A stretch of DNA of 64,000 nt from Rhodanobacteraceae bacterium (GTDB lineage: Bacteria > Pseudomonadota > Gammaproteobacteria > Xanthomonadales > SZUA-5). The notes under the pieces were generated by a model. That model was given only the letters and a program-made list of their open reading frames with translations. It did no database searches and was not told where the DNA came from. This document shows, in pieces, positions 34,625 through 47,332 of the stretch (its first letter is position 1; the number at the start of each line of letters is the position of its first letter). A program made the translations under genes and the position numbers. The stretch is from contig JADKFD010000031.1 of the NCBI GenBank assembly GCA_016717705.1, positions 3,260 to 67,259 on the forward strand. Reading direction: 5' to 3'.

Positions 34625-37600
34625 ATGCTCCCTTCACCCTCCCAGCGTGCCACCGCGGGCGCCGTTGCCGTGCTCCTGGCGCTGGCCTGCGTGCTTGCGG
34701 CTGCCTATCTGGCGCCGCCGGCGCCCTGGCTGCTGTGGCTGGCACTGCCCTTGCTCAGTTACGCCCGGATCCAGCGCGATGTCGAACACGCGCAGCGCTG
34801 GCGCGGCGCCGAAGGTCGCTGGCGCGCGCTGTTGGCGCTGGCGCTGCCGCTGGCCGGCGGCCTTGCCTGCGACGTGCTGCTGAGTCCCTTGCTGCAGGCA
34901 CTGCGCACGCCCGACCGGCTCTATCCGCTGCTGGGCTTTGCCGCGTTGATCGTGGGCCTGGTTGTGGCGCAATGGCGCTCCTGGCCATGGTTCGGATTGT
35001 TGTTCCTGTCGCGACTGCCTGCGGCCAGCCCCGAACTCAGCGTCTGGCAACGCCTGCGCGAGCGCGGGCGCGACTTGAATGCGGCGCCGGACGCCTTCTT
35101 CACCGATGGGCTGCCGGTCAGCTGCGCCGTGCTGGCGGTGCTCGTCGCGCCGCTGCTGGTGCCCTGGTGGCCAGTCTCCTGGCCGCATCTGGGGCTGGCC
35201 CTGGTGCTGGCGCTGGTGCTGCTGGCGGCTGTCGAGGTGATCCTCCGGCGCACCGGCCACGCGCGCAGGCGACCGCAACCGGTCAGCGAGCTGCCATCGT
35301 TCCTGCTCGACGGCAGCAACAGCGCCGACGAGGAGATCACCGACCCGGAGGTGTTGCCGTCGACCCCCGAACCAGCGTCCGGCCCGGACCATGATCTGTT
35401 GCTGGCGGCACGCCGCGGCGACGCTGCGGCGGTCAAACTGGCACTCAGTCGCGGCGCCGATGCCAATGCCACACCGCCGGCCGAAGCCGCCGATCAGCGC
35501 AGCGCTTTGATCGCCGCAGCGACCGCCGCCGATCTTGGCAGCCTGCGTGCCCTGATCGGCGCCGGCGCTCAGGTCAATCGCCTGTGCGCCGGCCTGACCG
35601 CGTTGCTGGCAGCAACCCGCGACAGCTATGCCGGTCGCATCGACGCGGTGATGACCCTGCTGGCCAATGGCGCCGATCCCAATCTGGCGGACGACGGTGG
35701 CAATACGCCGTTGCATCTGGCGGCGCTGACACGCGATGCCGGGGTCGCCCAGAGCCTGCTGGATGCCGGCGCCCAACTGGATGCGATCAACCGCGAGGAC
35801 ATGACGCCGCTGGGGCTGGCCTGCGAAGCAGCGAACTGGGTGGTGGTCGAATTCCTGGTCAAGCACGGCGCACGCTCGGATGTCGAAGGCGCAACACCCG
35901 CGCTCTTGTTCGCGGCGGCGGTCGACGGCGACGATCCACGCGGCGTCAAACTGCTGCTGAAGGCCAAGGCCAGGATCAACGCGCGCGGACCGCAGGGGCG
36001 CAGCGCGCTGATGGTCGCCGCGCTGGCCGACAATGCCGAAATCGCCGATGCCCTGTTGGCCGCTGGCGCCGAGGTCGAGGCGCGCGACGACGCCGGCCAC
36101 AGCGCGCTGCTGGAAGCGGCACGCGCAGGCGCCAACCGCGTATTGCAGCGGCTGGTCTTCCACAAGCCCGATGCACTGGCGACCGACCAGCGCGGCCGCG
36201 GCGCCCTGCATCTGGCGGCGCAGTCGGGCAATGCCGGGGTCGAGACATTGAACCTGCTGCTGGCACTGGGATGCCCGGCAGACGCCGCAGACCACGGCGG
36301 CGCCAGCGCCGCGGATCTGGCGGCCGCTGCCGGTCGCTGGCCGATGGTGCGCATCCTCGATCCGAAATACCCGTTGCCGAGCTCGCACGTCAGCGATGAG
36401 CACGAGGCAGCAAGCGCACCCGTCGAACGCATCGAACCGGACCTGCCCGGTCGATTGCTGGTGCGGGCGGCGATGCAGGGGCGCTTCCCGCTGTACCAGG
36501 AACTGCTGCAGATTCCCGGCATCAGCGCCGTCGACCTCGCCGAAGCCCTGCGCGTGGCGGCGGCGCATCAGGACCGCCGCTATGTCGATGCGGTGCTCGG
36601 TCACGGCTACGACGCTTTCGCTCGCGATGCATCCGGATTGTCGGTGTGGGAACGCCTGTGCGCCGAGCGCCCGGCGCCGCTGTACGCGCTGGAGTCGCTG
36701 CTCGAAGGCGCAGAACGCAACACGAACACAGCGGCCAGTCTGTTGCCGGGACTGTGCCAGCTCGAAATCGAGCCCGCGCGCGCCGAGCAGTTCGCTGCCT
36801 TGCGCGAGCGCGCGCTGGCCCTCGCCGATCCCCGCGCATGCGACGCCCAGGGCAAGCCGCCGCTGCTGCTGGCGATCCCGCATCTGCCGCTGGACTGGAT
36901 CGAGCGCCTGCTGGCCATCGGCGCCGACGCCAATGCACAGGACCCGGACGGACGCAGCGCCTTGTCCGCGCTGGCGTGGTCGCGCCGCGCGGACGCGCGC
37001 GAAATCGCGCCATTGCTGATCCGCGCCGGCGCCGATCCGGCGCAGAAGGCGCGTGATGGCACCACCGCTGCGGGTATCGCCCGGCTGACCGGGCAAGTCG
37101 AACTGGCAACCCTGCTCGACTGGCCCGCGGGTGCCCATCCCGGCCATGCGCTCGATGGCCGCAGCGTGGCTGCAGCCGGCAAGCGCGGTGACCTCGCCAC
37201 GCTGGATCGCCTGCTCAGCCTGGGACTGGATGTCGATGGCGTCGACGAACAGGGTGCAACGGCGCTGCTGCATGCGGTCGGCACCGGTCAGCTCGACCTG
37301 TGCAAGGCCCTGCACGAGCGCGGCGCCGATCTCAACCACGTTTCCACGCGCGGCGTCGCGCCACTCGCCGCCGCCATCCTGGCCGGGCGCAGCCCGGTGG
37401 TCGATTGGCTGCTGGCGCGCGGCGTCGACATCGAAAGCGTGCTGCTCGGGCGCATGACCGCGCTGGCACTGGCCGCGGCCTGTCTGCGCCTGCCGCTGGT
37501 CGAGAGCCTGCTGCAGCGCGCCGATCCCGAGGGACGCGCCGCCGCCGATTCTCCGCTGCAGGCCACACTGGCCCTGGTGGACGATCCGACGCGCCCGATC

Positions 37601-37999
37601 GCGGCAATCCAGGCCGTGCTCAGCCGTTTGCTGGAAGCGCGCGCCAACCCGGATCGGCCCGACGCCGACGGCCGCACACCGCTGCTGCGCTTGCTGGGCA
37701 GCGGTCGCGTCGAACCATCGATGCGCGATGAGACACGGCTGCAACCGATCGTGTTGACCCTGCTGCAGGGCGGCGCCAATCCGAACGCACCCGACCGCAG
37801 CGGCCGCACCCCGCTGCACTGGGCCTGCCGCCACGGCCTGGTCCAGTGCGGCGGCACCCTGCTCGAACTCGGCGCCGATCCGCGCGTGACCGACGACGCC
37901 CGGCAAATGCCGATCGACATGCTGTCGCCGCGCTACCGCATCCACCTCGGACCGGCGCTGCGCCAGGCGGCCGAGGCGTGGAATCGGCAGCGGGGGTGA
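34625..37999 (+). CDS. Ankyrin-repeat protein with N-terminal membrane domain
   Basis: Protein of 1124 residues. The first 210 residues hold about five to six hydrophobic segments (e.g. AVAVLLALACVLAAAYLAPP, LYPLLGFAALIVGLVVAQW, LGLALVLALVLLAAVEVIL), followed by a charged linker. The rest is ankyrin repeats: DDGGNTPLHLAALTRDAGVA, QGRSALMVAALADNAEIADA, RGRGALHLAAQSGNAG, DPDGRSALSALAWSRRADAR, DEQGATALLHAVGTGQLDLC and a final RSGRTPLHWACRHGLVQCG. The ankyrin part should face the cytoplasm and bind proteins. Partner unknown. Probably leaderless (see 34613-34618). It is followed by a REP mosaic. Confidence 0.88.
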   Translation: MLPSPSQRATAGAVAVLLALACVLAAAYLAPPAPWLLWLALPLLSYARIQRDVEHAQRWRGAEGRWRALLALALPLAGGLACDVLLSPLLQALRTPDRLYPLLGFAALIVGLVVAQWRSWPWFGLLFLSRLPAASPELSVWQRLRERGRDLNAAPDAFFTDGLPVSCAVLAVLVAPLLVPWWPVSWPHLGLALVLALVLLAAVEVILRRTGHARRRPQPVSELPSFLLDGSNSADEEITDPEVLPSTPEPASGPDHDLLLAARRGDAAAVKLALSRGADANATPPAEAADQRSALIAAATAADLGSLRALIGAGAQVNRLCAGLTALLAATRDSYAGRIDAVMTLLANGADPNLADDGGNTPLHLAALTRDAGVAQSLLDAGAQLDAINREDMTPLGLACEAANWVVVEFLVKHGARSDVEGATPALLFAAAVDGDDPRGVKLLLKAKARINARGPQGRSALMVAALADNAEIADALLAAGAEVEARDDAGHSALLEAARAGANRVLQRLVFHKPDALATDQRGRGALHLAAQSGNAGVETLNLLLALGCPADAADHGGASAADLAAAAGRWPMVRILDPKYPLPSSHVSDEHEAASAPVERIEPDLPGRLLVRAAMQGRFPLYQELLQIPGISAVDLAEALRVAAAHQDRRYVDAVLGHGYDAFARDASGLSVWERLCAERPAPLYALESLLEGAERNTNTAASLLPGLCQLEIEPARAEQFAALRERALALADPRACDAQGKPPLLLAIPHLPLDWIERLLAIGADANAQDPDGRSALSALAWSRRADAREIAPLLIRAGADPAQKARDGTTAAGIARLTGQVELATLLDWPAGAHPGHALDGRSVAAAGKRGDLATLDRLLSLGLDVDGVDEQGATALLHAVGTGQLDLCKALHERGADLNHVSTRGVAPLAAAILAGRSPVVDWLLARGVDIESVLLGRMTALALAAACLRLPLVESLLQRADPEGRAAADSPLQATLALVDDPTRPIAAIQAVLSRLLEARANPDRPDADGRTPLLRLLGSGRVEPSMRDETRLQPIVLTLLQGGANPNAPDRSGRTPLHWACRHGLVQCGGTLLELGADPRVTDDARQMPIDMLSPRYRIHLGPALRQAAEAWNRQRG

Positions 38000-38000
38000 G

Positions 38001-38044
38001 GTTGGTTGTTGGTTGTTGGTTGTTGGTTGTTGGTTGTTGGTTGT
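38001..38044. repeat. Tandem heptamer GGTTGTT array
   Basis: About five to six head-to-tail units of GGTTGTT right after the ankyrin gene stop. Inverted relatives (CCGACAACCGA, CCGACAACCGG) lie at about 38129-38154 on the far side of a REP element. Confidence 0.9.
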
Positions 38045-38051
38045 GGAGCGG

Positions 38052-38116
38052 GTTGTCGCGCGCGCTGCGCCGTAAATCCTGCGCAGGATTTGTAGGAGCG
38101 CGCTCGCGCGCGATGC
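38052..38116. repeat. REP element (copy 6), one degenerate half
   Basis: Right half TGTAGGAGCGCGCTCGCGCG then CGATGC is intact (38091-38116); the left half GTCGCGCGCGCTGCGCCGTA is degenerate. A small inverted repeat AATCCTGCGCAGGATT lies between them. Confidence 0.75.
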
Positions 38117-38202
38117 CTTTCCAAAAACCGACAACCGAAATCCGACAACCGGCTCCGCGGCCGTCTGTCATCCTATGCGGCCCCGTTCCCCGGTGCCCCG
38201 CC

Positions 38203-39423
38203 ATGTACGACAAGCCACCTCCGAAGCGCGGCCCGCGGCCGCCCAAGCGCGACGCCGCGCCCCGGGCCAAGGAACAGAACGTCTATCACCACCCGGATGC
38301 GCAGATCAAAGCGCCGGAGAAGGCGCCGCGCTACACGCCGGCCAGCGCGCCCGAACGCTCATCGCCGTGGAATCGGCCCGAAGGCGGCCCGCCGTCGCGG
38401 GCTACGTCACCGCGCCCGAGCGGCGATCGGCCGCCAAATCGCTATCAGGGCAGCAGCGACCGGCCGGCATCTGAACCGCGGGGTGATCGACCAGCCAGCC
38501 GCTATCAAGGCAGCGCCGAACGGCCGGCGGCGGCGCCACGTGGCGACCGCCCCTACGCCGCCGCACGGCCCGAGCGCGCGCGCCCGGATTCCAGCCGCGA
38601 CACGCGCAGCGAGCGCCCGGCCTATGCACCGCGTCCCGCGCCGATCGAGGCCGTGCCCGAGCCGGGCATCGACGAACACGAGGTCCATGCCCAGCGCAAG
38701 CGCGAGCTGCGCATCTACGGCCGCGCCGCCTGCCTGGCGGTCGCCGACGACCGCTTCGAGGCCATTCGCAAGCTGTATGTGACGCGCCAGCGCGCGCGCG
38801 AACTGGCGCCGCTGCTGGCACGGCTGGCGGCGGCGCGGGTCGGCTTCAACGAGGTCGAGGAGGCTGATCTGGAGCGCCTGACCGCATCGCAGCACCACGA
38901 AGGCGTGGCCTGCGACATCCTGCGCAAGGAGCAGCCGACGCTGGCCGAACTGCTGTCCTCGCTGGCACATCAGGACGGCCCGGTGTGCCTGGTCGCGCTC
39001 GATGGCGTCGGCAACCCGCACAACTTCGGCGCCATCCTGCGCAGCGCCGCGCATTTCGGTGCACGCGCGGTGCTGATCCCCGAGGATTCCACGCTGACTT
39101 TGGCTGGCGCCGTCTACCGCGTCGCCGAGGGCGCCGCCGAGCGTGTTGCCGTGGTGCGTTTCCCCGATCTGGCCGCGCTGGAAGGCTATGACCTGGACCT
39201 CATTGCGATGACCGGCCAGGGCGAGCGCAGCCTGTATCGCGACCCGCTGCCGGCGCGCAGCATCGTGCTGTTCGGCGCCGAGGGCGCGGGCTTGAGCCCG
39301 GCCTCCCTCAAGAAGGCCGATGCGCGTTACGCCATTCCCGGCAGCGGTCGCGTCGACAGCCTCAACGTGGCGCAGTCGGTTGCGGTCGTGCTGGGCGAGT
39401 GGTGGCGCGAGGTGAAGGCGTAG
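38203..39423 (+). CDS. TrmH/RlmB-type rRNA or tRNA 2'-O-methyltransferase with disordered N-terminus
   Basis: SPOUT-fold methyltransferase that uses S-adenosylmethionine to methylate a ribose 2'-OH. The catalytic half (residues about 160-406) has a substrate-binding domain (RIYGRAACLAVADDRFEAIR) and the three SPOUT motifs: VALDGVGNPHNFGAILRSAA, IVLFGAEGAGLS and DSLNVAQSVAVVLGEWW. The first 150 residues are disordered and basic, with imperfect repeats of the type GDRPPNRYQGSSDRP and RGDRPASRYQGSAERP; such tails occur in xanthomonad TrmH proteins and may bind RNA. ATG at 38203. Target nucleotide not known. Confidence 0.9.
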   Translation: MYDKPPPKRGPRPPKRDAAPRAKEQNVYHHPDAQIKAPEKAPRYTPASAPERSSPWNRPEGGPPSRATSPRPSGDRPPNRYQGSSDRPASEPRGDRPASRYQGSAERPAAAPRGDRPYAAARPERARPDSSRDTRSERPAYAPRPAPIEAVPEPGIDEHEVHAQRKRELRIYGRAACLAVADDRFEAIRKLYVTRQRARELAPLLARLAAARVGFNEVEEADLERLTASQHHEGVACDILRKEQPTLAELLSSLAHQDGPVCLVALDGVGNPHNFGAILRSAAHFGARAVLIPEDSTLTLAGAVYRVAEGAAERVAVVRFPDLAALEGYDLDLIAMTGQGERSLYRDPLPARSIVLFGAEGAGLSPASLKKADARYAIPGSGRVDSLNVAQSVAVVLGEWWREVKA

Positions 39424-39486
39424 CTGCCGCGCGCCCTGCTCTCATCGAAAATCCCGTATGTAATTGATTTTAAGGCACAACGAATT

Positions 39487-39605
39487 TCATGAATCCGTTC
39501 GCCCTGAGCAAAGCGTCCGACGCTTTATCAGGACGCGTCGTCAAGGTCCCGCGCCCATGCTTGACGGCGCGTCTGAAGCTCTGGGACGCTTTGCTCAGGG
39601 CGAAC
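39487..39605. repeat. Long inverted repeat, GTTCGCCCTGAGCAAAGCG family
   Basis: Arms CCGTTCGCCCTGAGCAAAGC and GACGCTTTGCTCAGGGCGAA enclose about 75 bases with a further internal pairing (GACGCGTCGTCAAG...CTTGACGGCGCGTC). It resembles a small MITE-like or REP element between convergent genes. The rest of 39424-39667 has nothing recognisable. Confidence 0.8.
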
Positions 39606-39667
39606 GGTGGTGGAAGTGAGCCAGTTCGATGCGCGAATAAGCGCACCGCCAAGGGCAGCCCGGACAC

Positions 39668-40363
39668 TCACGTCCCTTCCGCAATCACCCGCGCCCACTG
39701 CGCGCACGCCAGCGCATTCGGATGGTAGCCATCACTGGCAAAGGCAGTCGGATCGTCCGGCACCGGCGTCGCCAGGTGGTGGACGTTCTCGATCTCGGCG
39801 GCGACCTGCTGGCCGACGCGATCGAGCCGCGCCGCGCGCCAGCCGAAGGCCTGGCGTAGCGGTGACGGCAAGGCCGGAAAGCGCTGCATCGGTGGCACGC
39901 CGGCCAGCAGGACCTGCGCTTGCGGCGAATGGATCGTCAACGCTGTCAGCAAGGCGGTGAGTCGCTGGCGCCAGGCACGCGCGGTGGTCAGGCGGGTGAC
40001 GTCGTTGACCCCCACCGACACCAGGATCCAGTCCGCCCTGATCGCCGGAATTTCCGGCAGCTGGCGCAGCAGATCGGCACAACTGGCGCCATTGTCGCCG
40101 TGCGCATGCCACTCGACGCGGCACTGATGGCGCTGCGCCAAGGCACGCGCCAGCTGCCCCGGCAGCGCATCGGCAAGCTGCTCGACGCCGACGCCGGCAA
40201 TGATCGAATCGCCGACCAGCAACAGGCGCCGCGTCGGGCCGTTGCCGACAACGCCCGAGTTCGCCCCAGCCGCCGGCGGCATGCGCAGTGCCGTGCGCTT
40301 GACCCACAGGCCTTGCGGCAGCAGCAGCGGCAGCGAGAGCCAGAAGAGGGGACGTTTGATCAC
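39668..40363 (-). CDS. SGNH/GDSL-family hydrolase
   Basis: Exported esterase/lipase-like protein of about 231 residues. An N-terminal hydrophobic stretch (RPLFWLSLPLLLPQGLW) acts as signal or anchor. SGNH blocks are LLLVGDSIIAGVG (catalytic Ser about residue 53), HGDNGASCADLL (oxyanion Gly/Asn block), VSVGVNDVTRL and DGYHPNALA with Asp and His. The start is taken as GTG 40363; the longer reading from 40426 only translates a palindromic repeat. Related proteins are acyl- or arylesterases; substrate unknown. Confidence 0.87.
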   Translation of the reverse strand: MIKRPLFWLSLPLLLPQGLWVKRTALRMPPAAGANSGVVGNGPTRRLLLVGDSIIAGVGVEQLADALPGQLARALAQRHQCRVEWHAHGDNGASCADLLRQLPEIPAIRADWILVSVGVNDVTRLTTARAWRQRLTALLTALTIHSPQAQVLLAGVPPMQRFPALPSPLRQAFGWRAARLDRVGQQVAAEIENVHHLATPVPDDPTAFASDGYHPNALACAQWARVIAEGT

Positions 40364-40378
40364 GAGGGCACGAGGGTC

Positions 40379-40460
40379 GTAGGTCACGTTGGCCGCGTTG
40401 CGGCCTACGTGACGTGCGTCTGGCACCGCCGTAGCGCATTACCGCGCAACGTGACCTACG
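40379..40460. repeat. Palindromic repeat, TAGGTCACGTTGGCC family (copy 3)
   Basis: TAGGTCACGTTGGCCGCGTT / GCGGCCTACGTGAC followed by GCATTACCGCGCAACGTGAC. It lies between the SGNH hydrolase and dehydrogenase genes and overlaps the last codons of the latter. Confidence 0.85.
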
Positions 40461-41373
40461 TCCGGAGAGCGCCGTCAATCGCTGCGCAAAGACGGCCCAC
40501 AACTGACCTGCCCACAAACAAGCGCCGCTTGATCCGCACCAGCGACGAGATCTCGTCGTCGGCGCGGCCTTCGGCCATCAGCGTCGAATAGTCGGCATGC
40601 GCCGCGTTGACCGTCGGCAGGCTGGTGCCCAGCGCCGCGGCCATCGCCTGCACGATGCCCAGATCCTTGTGCAGCAATCCGAGCTTGAAGCCGCTGTCGA
40701 AGCGGCCTTCGAGCATGCTCAGGCCGCGCTTTTCCAGGAACCAGCTGTTGGCGGCGCCCGCGGTCAGCACCGCGAGCAGTTCGGCGCGCGGTAGCCCAAG
40801 TGCTTCGCCGAAGGCCAGCGCTTCGCACACGGCTTCGGCGATGCCGCCGATCATCACCTGGTTGACCGCCTTGGTCGCCTGGCCGGTGCCGACGCCGCCC
40901 ATGCGCGTGACGCGCAGCGAAAACGCCTCGAAGGCCGGGCGCGCGCGTTCGAGCACAGTCTCGTCGCCGCCGACCATGACGCTCAATCGGCCGTTGCGCG
41001 CCCCTTCCACGCCACCGGTCAACGGTGCGTCGAGGAAATCGACGCCGATGAGCTTGAGCTCGGCGGCCAGATCGGTGGCGGTCTGCATCGACACCGTCGA
41101 GGTATCGACGACGATGCTGCCGGCGCGCAGACCGGGTTTCAGCGCCGCGACCACCGCGCGCACGTCGGCGTCGGCCGACACGCAGACGAACACCAGATCA
41201 CTCTGCGCGGCGACCTCGGCCAGCGATTCGGGCGCGTTGACGCCGAGTTCGGCGGCCAGCTCGATGGCGCGCTCGCGAGTGCGGTTCCACACCGCAACCA
41301 GCAGACCGCGTGCGGCCAGGTGACGCGCCATCGGCGCGCCCATGGCGCCGAGGCCGATGAAGGAGGATTTCAT
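40456..41373 (-). CDS. NAD(P)-dependent beta-hydroxyacid dehydrogenase (HIBADH family)
   Basis: Dehydrogenase of 305 residues from the 3-hydroxyisobutyrate / tartronate semialdehyde / succinic semialdehyde reductase family. The N-terminal Rossmann motif is FIGLGAMGAPMARHLAARG (residues 5-23). DFLDAPLTGGVEGARNGRLS is the substrate-binding signature DAPVSGG variant. GGVGTGQATKAVNQVMIGG holds the catalytic Lys. The C-terminal FKLGLLHKDLGIVQAMA is conserved. The ATG at 41373 follows AGGAGG-like sequence. The last residues overlap a palindromic repeat, so the C-terminus may have been rewritten by it. The substrate is not predictable. Confidence 0.92.
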   Translation of the reverse strand: MKSSFIGLGAMGAPMARHLAARGLLVAVWNRTRERAIELAAELGVNAPESLAEVAAQSDLVFVCVSADADVRAVVAALKPGLRAGSIVVDTSTVSMQTATDLAAELKLIGVDFLDAPLTGGVEGARNGRLSVMVGGDETVLERARPAFEAFSLRVTRMGGVGTGQATKAVNQVMIGGIAEAVCEALAFGEALGLPRAELLAVLTAGAANSWFLEKRGLSMLEGRFDSGFKLGLLHKDLGIVQAMAAALGTSLPTVNAAHADYSTLMAEGRADDEISSLVRIKRRLFVGRSVVGRLCAAIDGALRT

Positions 41374-41539
41374 GGCTGGGTTCCCTGAATTGGCAGTGGG
41401 GCTGGGGGGGGGGGCGAGCCGGGGGTTGCCGCAGCGGAGCTTTTCCGGCCCAGGCAAGGGGGCGGGCAACGGTGCGGGCCGGCGGGGCGCCCGGCGCCTT
41501 GCAGCGCTGTCCTTTCCCGCCCGCCTGCCCGCCCAACAC
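41374..41539. other. G-rich intergenic tract with an 11-base G run
   Basis: Between speA and the dehydrogenase the plus strand is strongly G-rich, with a run of 11 G at 41404-41414 and further G4-G5 runs. A G-quadruplex could form, or the run may mark a poorly resolved sequence. No gene is seen. Confidence 0.6.
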
Positions 41540-43417
<1,878 letters not shown>

Positions 43418-43512
43418 CGACCGGGCACCCAGAAAGCTGAGGGGGCGCGCAGTCTAATGGACCTGCGTGAACGGCGCGCGACTGGATCGGCCAATTGGGC
43501 AGTTTGGGGGAC

Positions 43513-43590
43513 GAATCGCGCGCGAGCGCGCTCCTACAAATCCGCCGAAATTCCACGCAAGAATTGTAGAAGCGCGCTTGCGGGCGATGC
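43513..43590. repeat. Two-REP element (copy 7), spacer inverted
   Basis: GAATCGCGCGCGAGCGCGCT, spacer AAATTCCACGCAAGAATTGT (the reverse complement of the usual spacer), inverse unit GCGCTTGCGGGCGATGC. A further variant, GATCGCGGGATGAACCCGCT, lies at 43596-43620. It fills the gap between speA and the kinase gene. Confidence 0.88.
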
Positions 43591-43646
43591 TGTTGATCGC
43601 GGGATGAACCCGCTCCCACAAAAGCCCGCCCCCACCTCTTCCCGGC

Positions 43647-45740
<2,094 letters not shown>

Positions 45741-45939
45741 GGTGTTCTCAGTTGTTCACGTGCTGATCACAGTTTAACGCCATGCGGCGTTCACCGTTGC
45801 TGACCGGATACGCAGTTGTGCGCCCAGCGGGGCCGCGCGCGCCGGCTGTGGCACGGCGTGGTCCTTGTGACAGGTAAACGGACGCGCGGCCGATCGGCGC
45901 ACGGCAAGGGCGCGCGGGTCGTTCAGAATGGGGACAGAT

Positions 45940-45975
45940 TGGTGTTGGTTGTTGGTTGTTGGTGTTGGTGTTGGA
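45940..45975. repeat. Tandem heptamer GGTTGTT/GGTGTTG array
   Basis: GGTGTTGGTTGTTGGTTGTT followed by GGTGTTGGTGTTGG. It forms the left arm of a mosaic whose right arm, CCAACAACCAACAACCGG, lies at 46083-46100. Confidence 0.88.
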
Positions 45976-45985
45976 ACGGGCAAAG

Positions 45986-46063
45986 GCATCGCGCGCAAGC
46001 GCGCTCCTACAAATCCTGCGTGGATCCACGGCAAGATTGTAGGAGCGCGCTCGCGCGCGATGC
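45986..46063. repeat. Two-REP element (copy 8) inside heptamer arms
   Basis: GCATCGCGCGCAAGCGCGCT, spacer AATCCTGCGTGGATCCACGG, inverse unit CGCTCGCGCGCGATGC. It is flanked on both sides by inverted heptamer repeats, making a mosaic palindrome from about 45940 to 46100. Confidence 0.9.
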
Positions 46064-47332
46064 TTCGCCGACAACCGACACACCAACAACCAACAACCGG
46101 CTTGCTCAAGAAGGGCACCAGCTCCACGCGCCGGTTCTTCGCCCGCCCGGCCTCGTCGGCATTGCTCGCCACCGGCGCCAGATAGCTGACACCGTTGGCG
46201 GCAAGGCGCTCGGCGGCGATGCCGTGTTCGTTGATCAGCGCCGCGCGCACCGCTTCGGCGCGCCGCTTGGACAGGCTCAGGTTCGAATCGAGGCCGCCCT
46301 GGTTGTCGGTATGGCCGACCACATGCACCTTCAGCGCCGGATCGGCAGCCAGCAATTGCGCGATTTCGTCCAGAGTCGGCTTGGATTCCGGTTTCAGCGT
46401 TGCCTGATTGGTGTCGAAATAGATGCCGTACAGCGCGACCTTGCCGGCGGCGGTCAGCGATTTCTGCATGTCCGCCGCGGAGACGAACTGGATGTCCTTT
46501 TTCATCGCGGCGGCGTCGATGACGTCGACCGCGGCATAGGCACCCTGCACCGCCTTGTAGGTGGCATCCGGCTGCGCCCAGTCGACCGCGATGATCGACA
46601 CCCAGGTCTCGCCGCTGTCGCCGCTGCGCTTGAGCGTGGTGCTGCGCACGGTGGAATCGCTGGCGGCATAGAGCACGTAGGTACTGCGATTGTTGCGCGG
46701 CTCGTTCTGCGAGAACGGCGCCAGGAAGTTGGTGTAGTCGCCGGCATTCGGGTCCTTGCTGGAGTCGTAGACGATCTCAAACCCCTTGCCGCCCAGTTCG
46801 GCCTGATACTGGCGCACGATCTCCAGCGCGCTCAAGGCTGGCGCCCTCGTACCAGATCGTGGTGCGCGCGCCTTCGACGATGTTGGCCGGCTGCACAAAG
46901 ACGCGCTGCTCGCGCTCCAGGTCATATTCCTTGAAGCTGCTGGTCTGGAAAGCCACGCTGTCGAAACGCTTGCTGTCGTAGCCGACGATCTCGGTGCCGC
47001 CGACCCGGCCGAGCAGCGGATGGTCCTGGCTTTGCGGCAGGTCGGCGGCGCACAGCGGGACGGCCGCCGAGGACGGCAAGTGCCAGGATGATTCGATGCA
47101 TGGGCGGACTCCGGTGTGCCTTGGGATGCGTAGAGATACGAAGTTCGGCGCGCAAAAGCGACACCTGATTCCTCCCAATCCGCAGCACCGGCCATTCGAT
47201 GGTGCGAAGAGCGCCCGCAAGCGGCCCGCACCGCGCCCCACCGGCGAGAACCGCCCCGCCCTTCCGCGGCCTTTGCCGGATAGGATCGCCATTGTTCTCA
47301 CTGGGGCGCCAGGCGCCGAAGGCCTGCAGCAG

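Larger units (their letters stand above)
45774..47101 (-). pseudogene. DUF4892/OmpA-like outer-membrane protein with at least two frameshifts
   Basis: From ATG 47101 a signal peptide (MHRIILALAVL) is followed, one base out of frame, by CAADLPQSQDHPLLGRVGG then TEIVGYDSKRFDSVAFQTSS, matching a DUF4892-type domain. Near 46835 a second one-base shift moves to the frame SALEIVRQYQAELGGKGFEI. That frame continues into a good OmpA C-terminal peptidoglycan-binding domain: ALYGIYFDTNQATLKPESKP, HVVGHTDNQGGLDSNLSLSK and RRAEAVRAALINEHGIAAER. After NRRVELVPFLSKP there is no stop: the frame runs through a whole REP/heptamer mosaic to 45774. The real end is probably near 46100. Role: cell-wall-linked envelope protein, by family. 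Confidence 0.8.

Noticed and set aside
38001..38044. GGTTGTT heptamers as a possible telomere-like or origin iteron array
   Set aside because: The same heptamers recur at 15342 and 45940 beside REP elements and no dnaA, repA or AT-rich unwinding region is near.
34634..38134. A 1166-codon minus-strand open frame opposite the ankyrin gene
   Set aside because: Shadow of GC-rich codon bias. Its translation is Gln/Arg/Ala-rich with no family motif, while the plus strand encodes clear ankyrin repeats.
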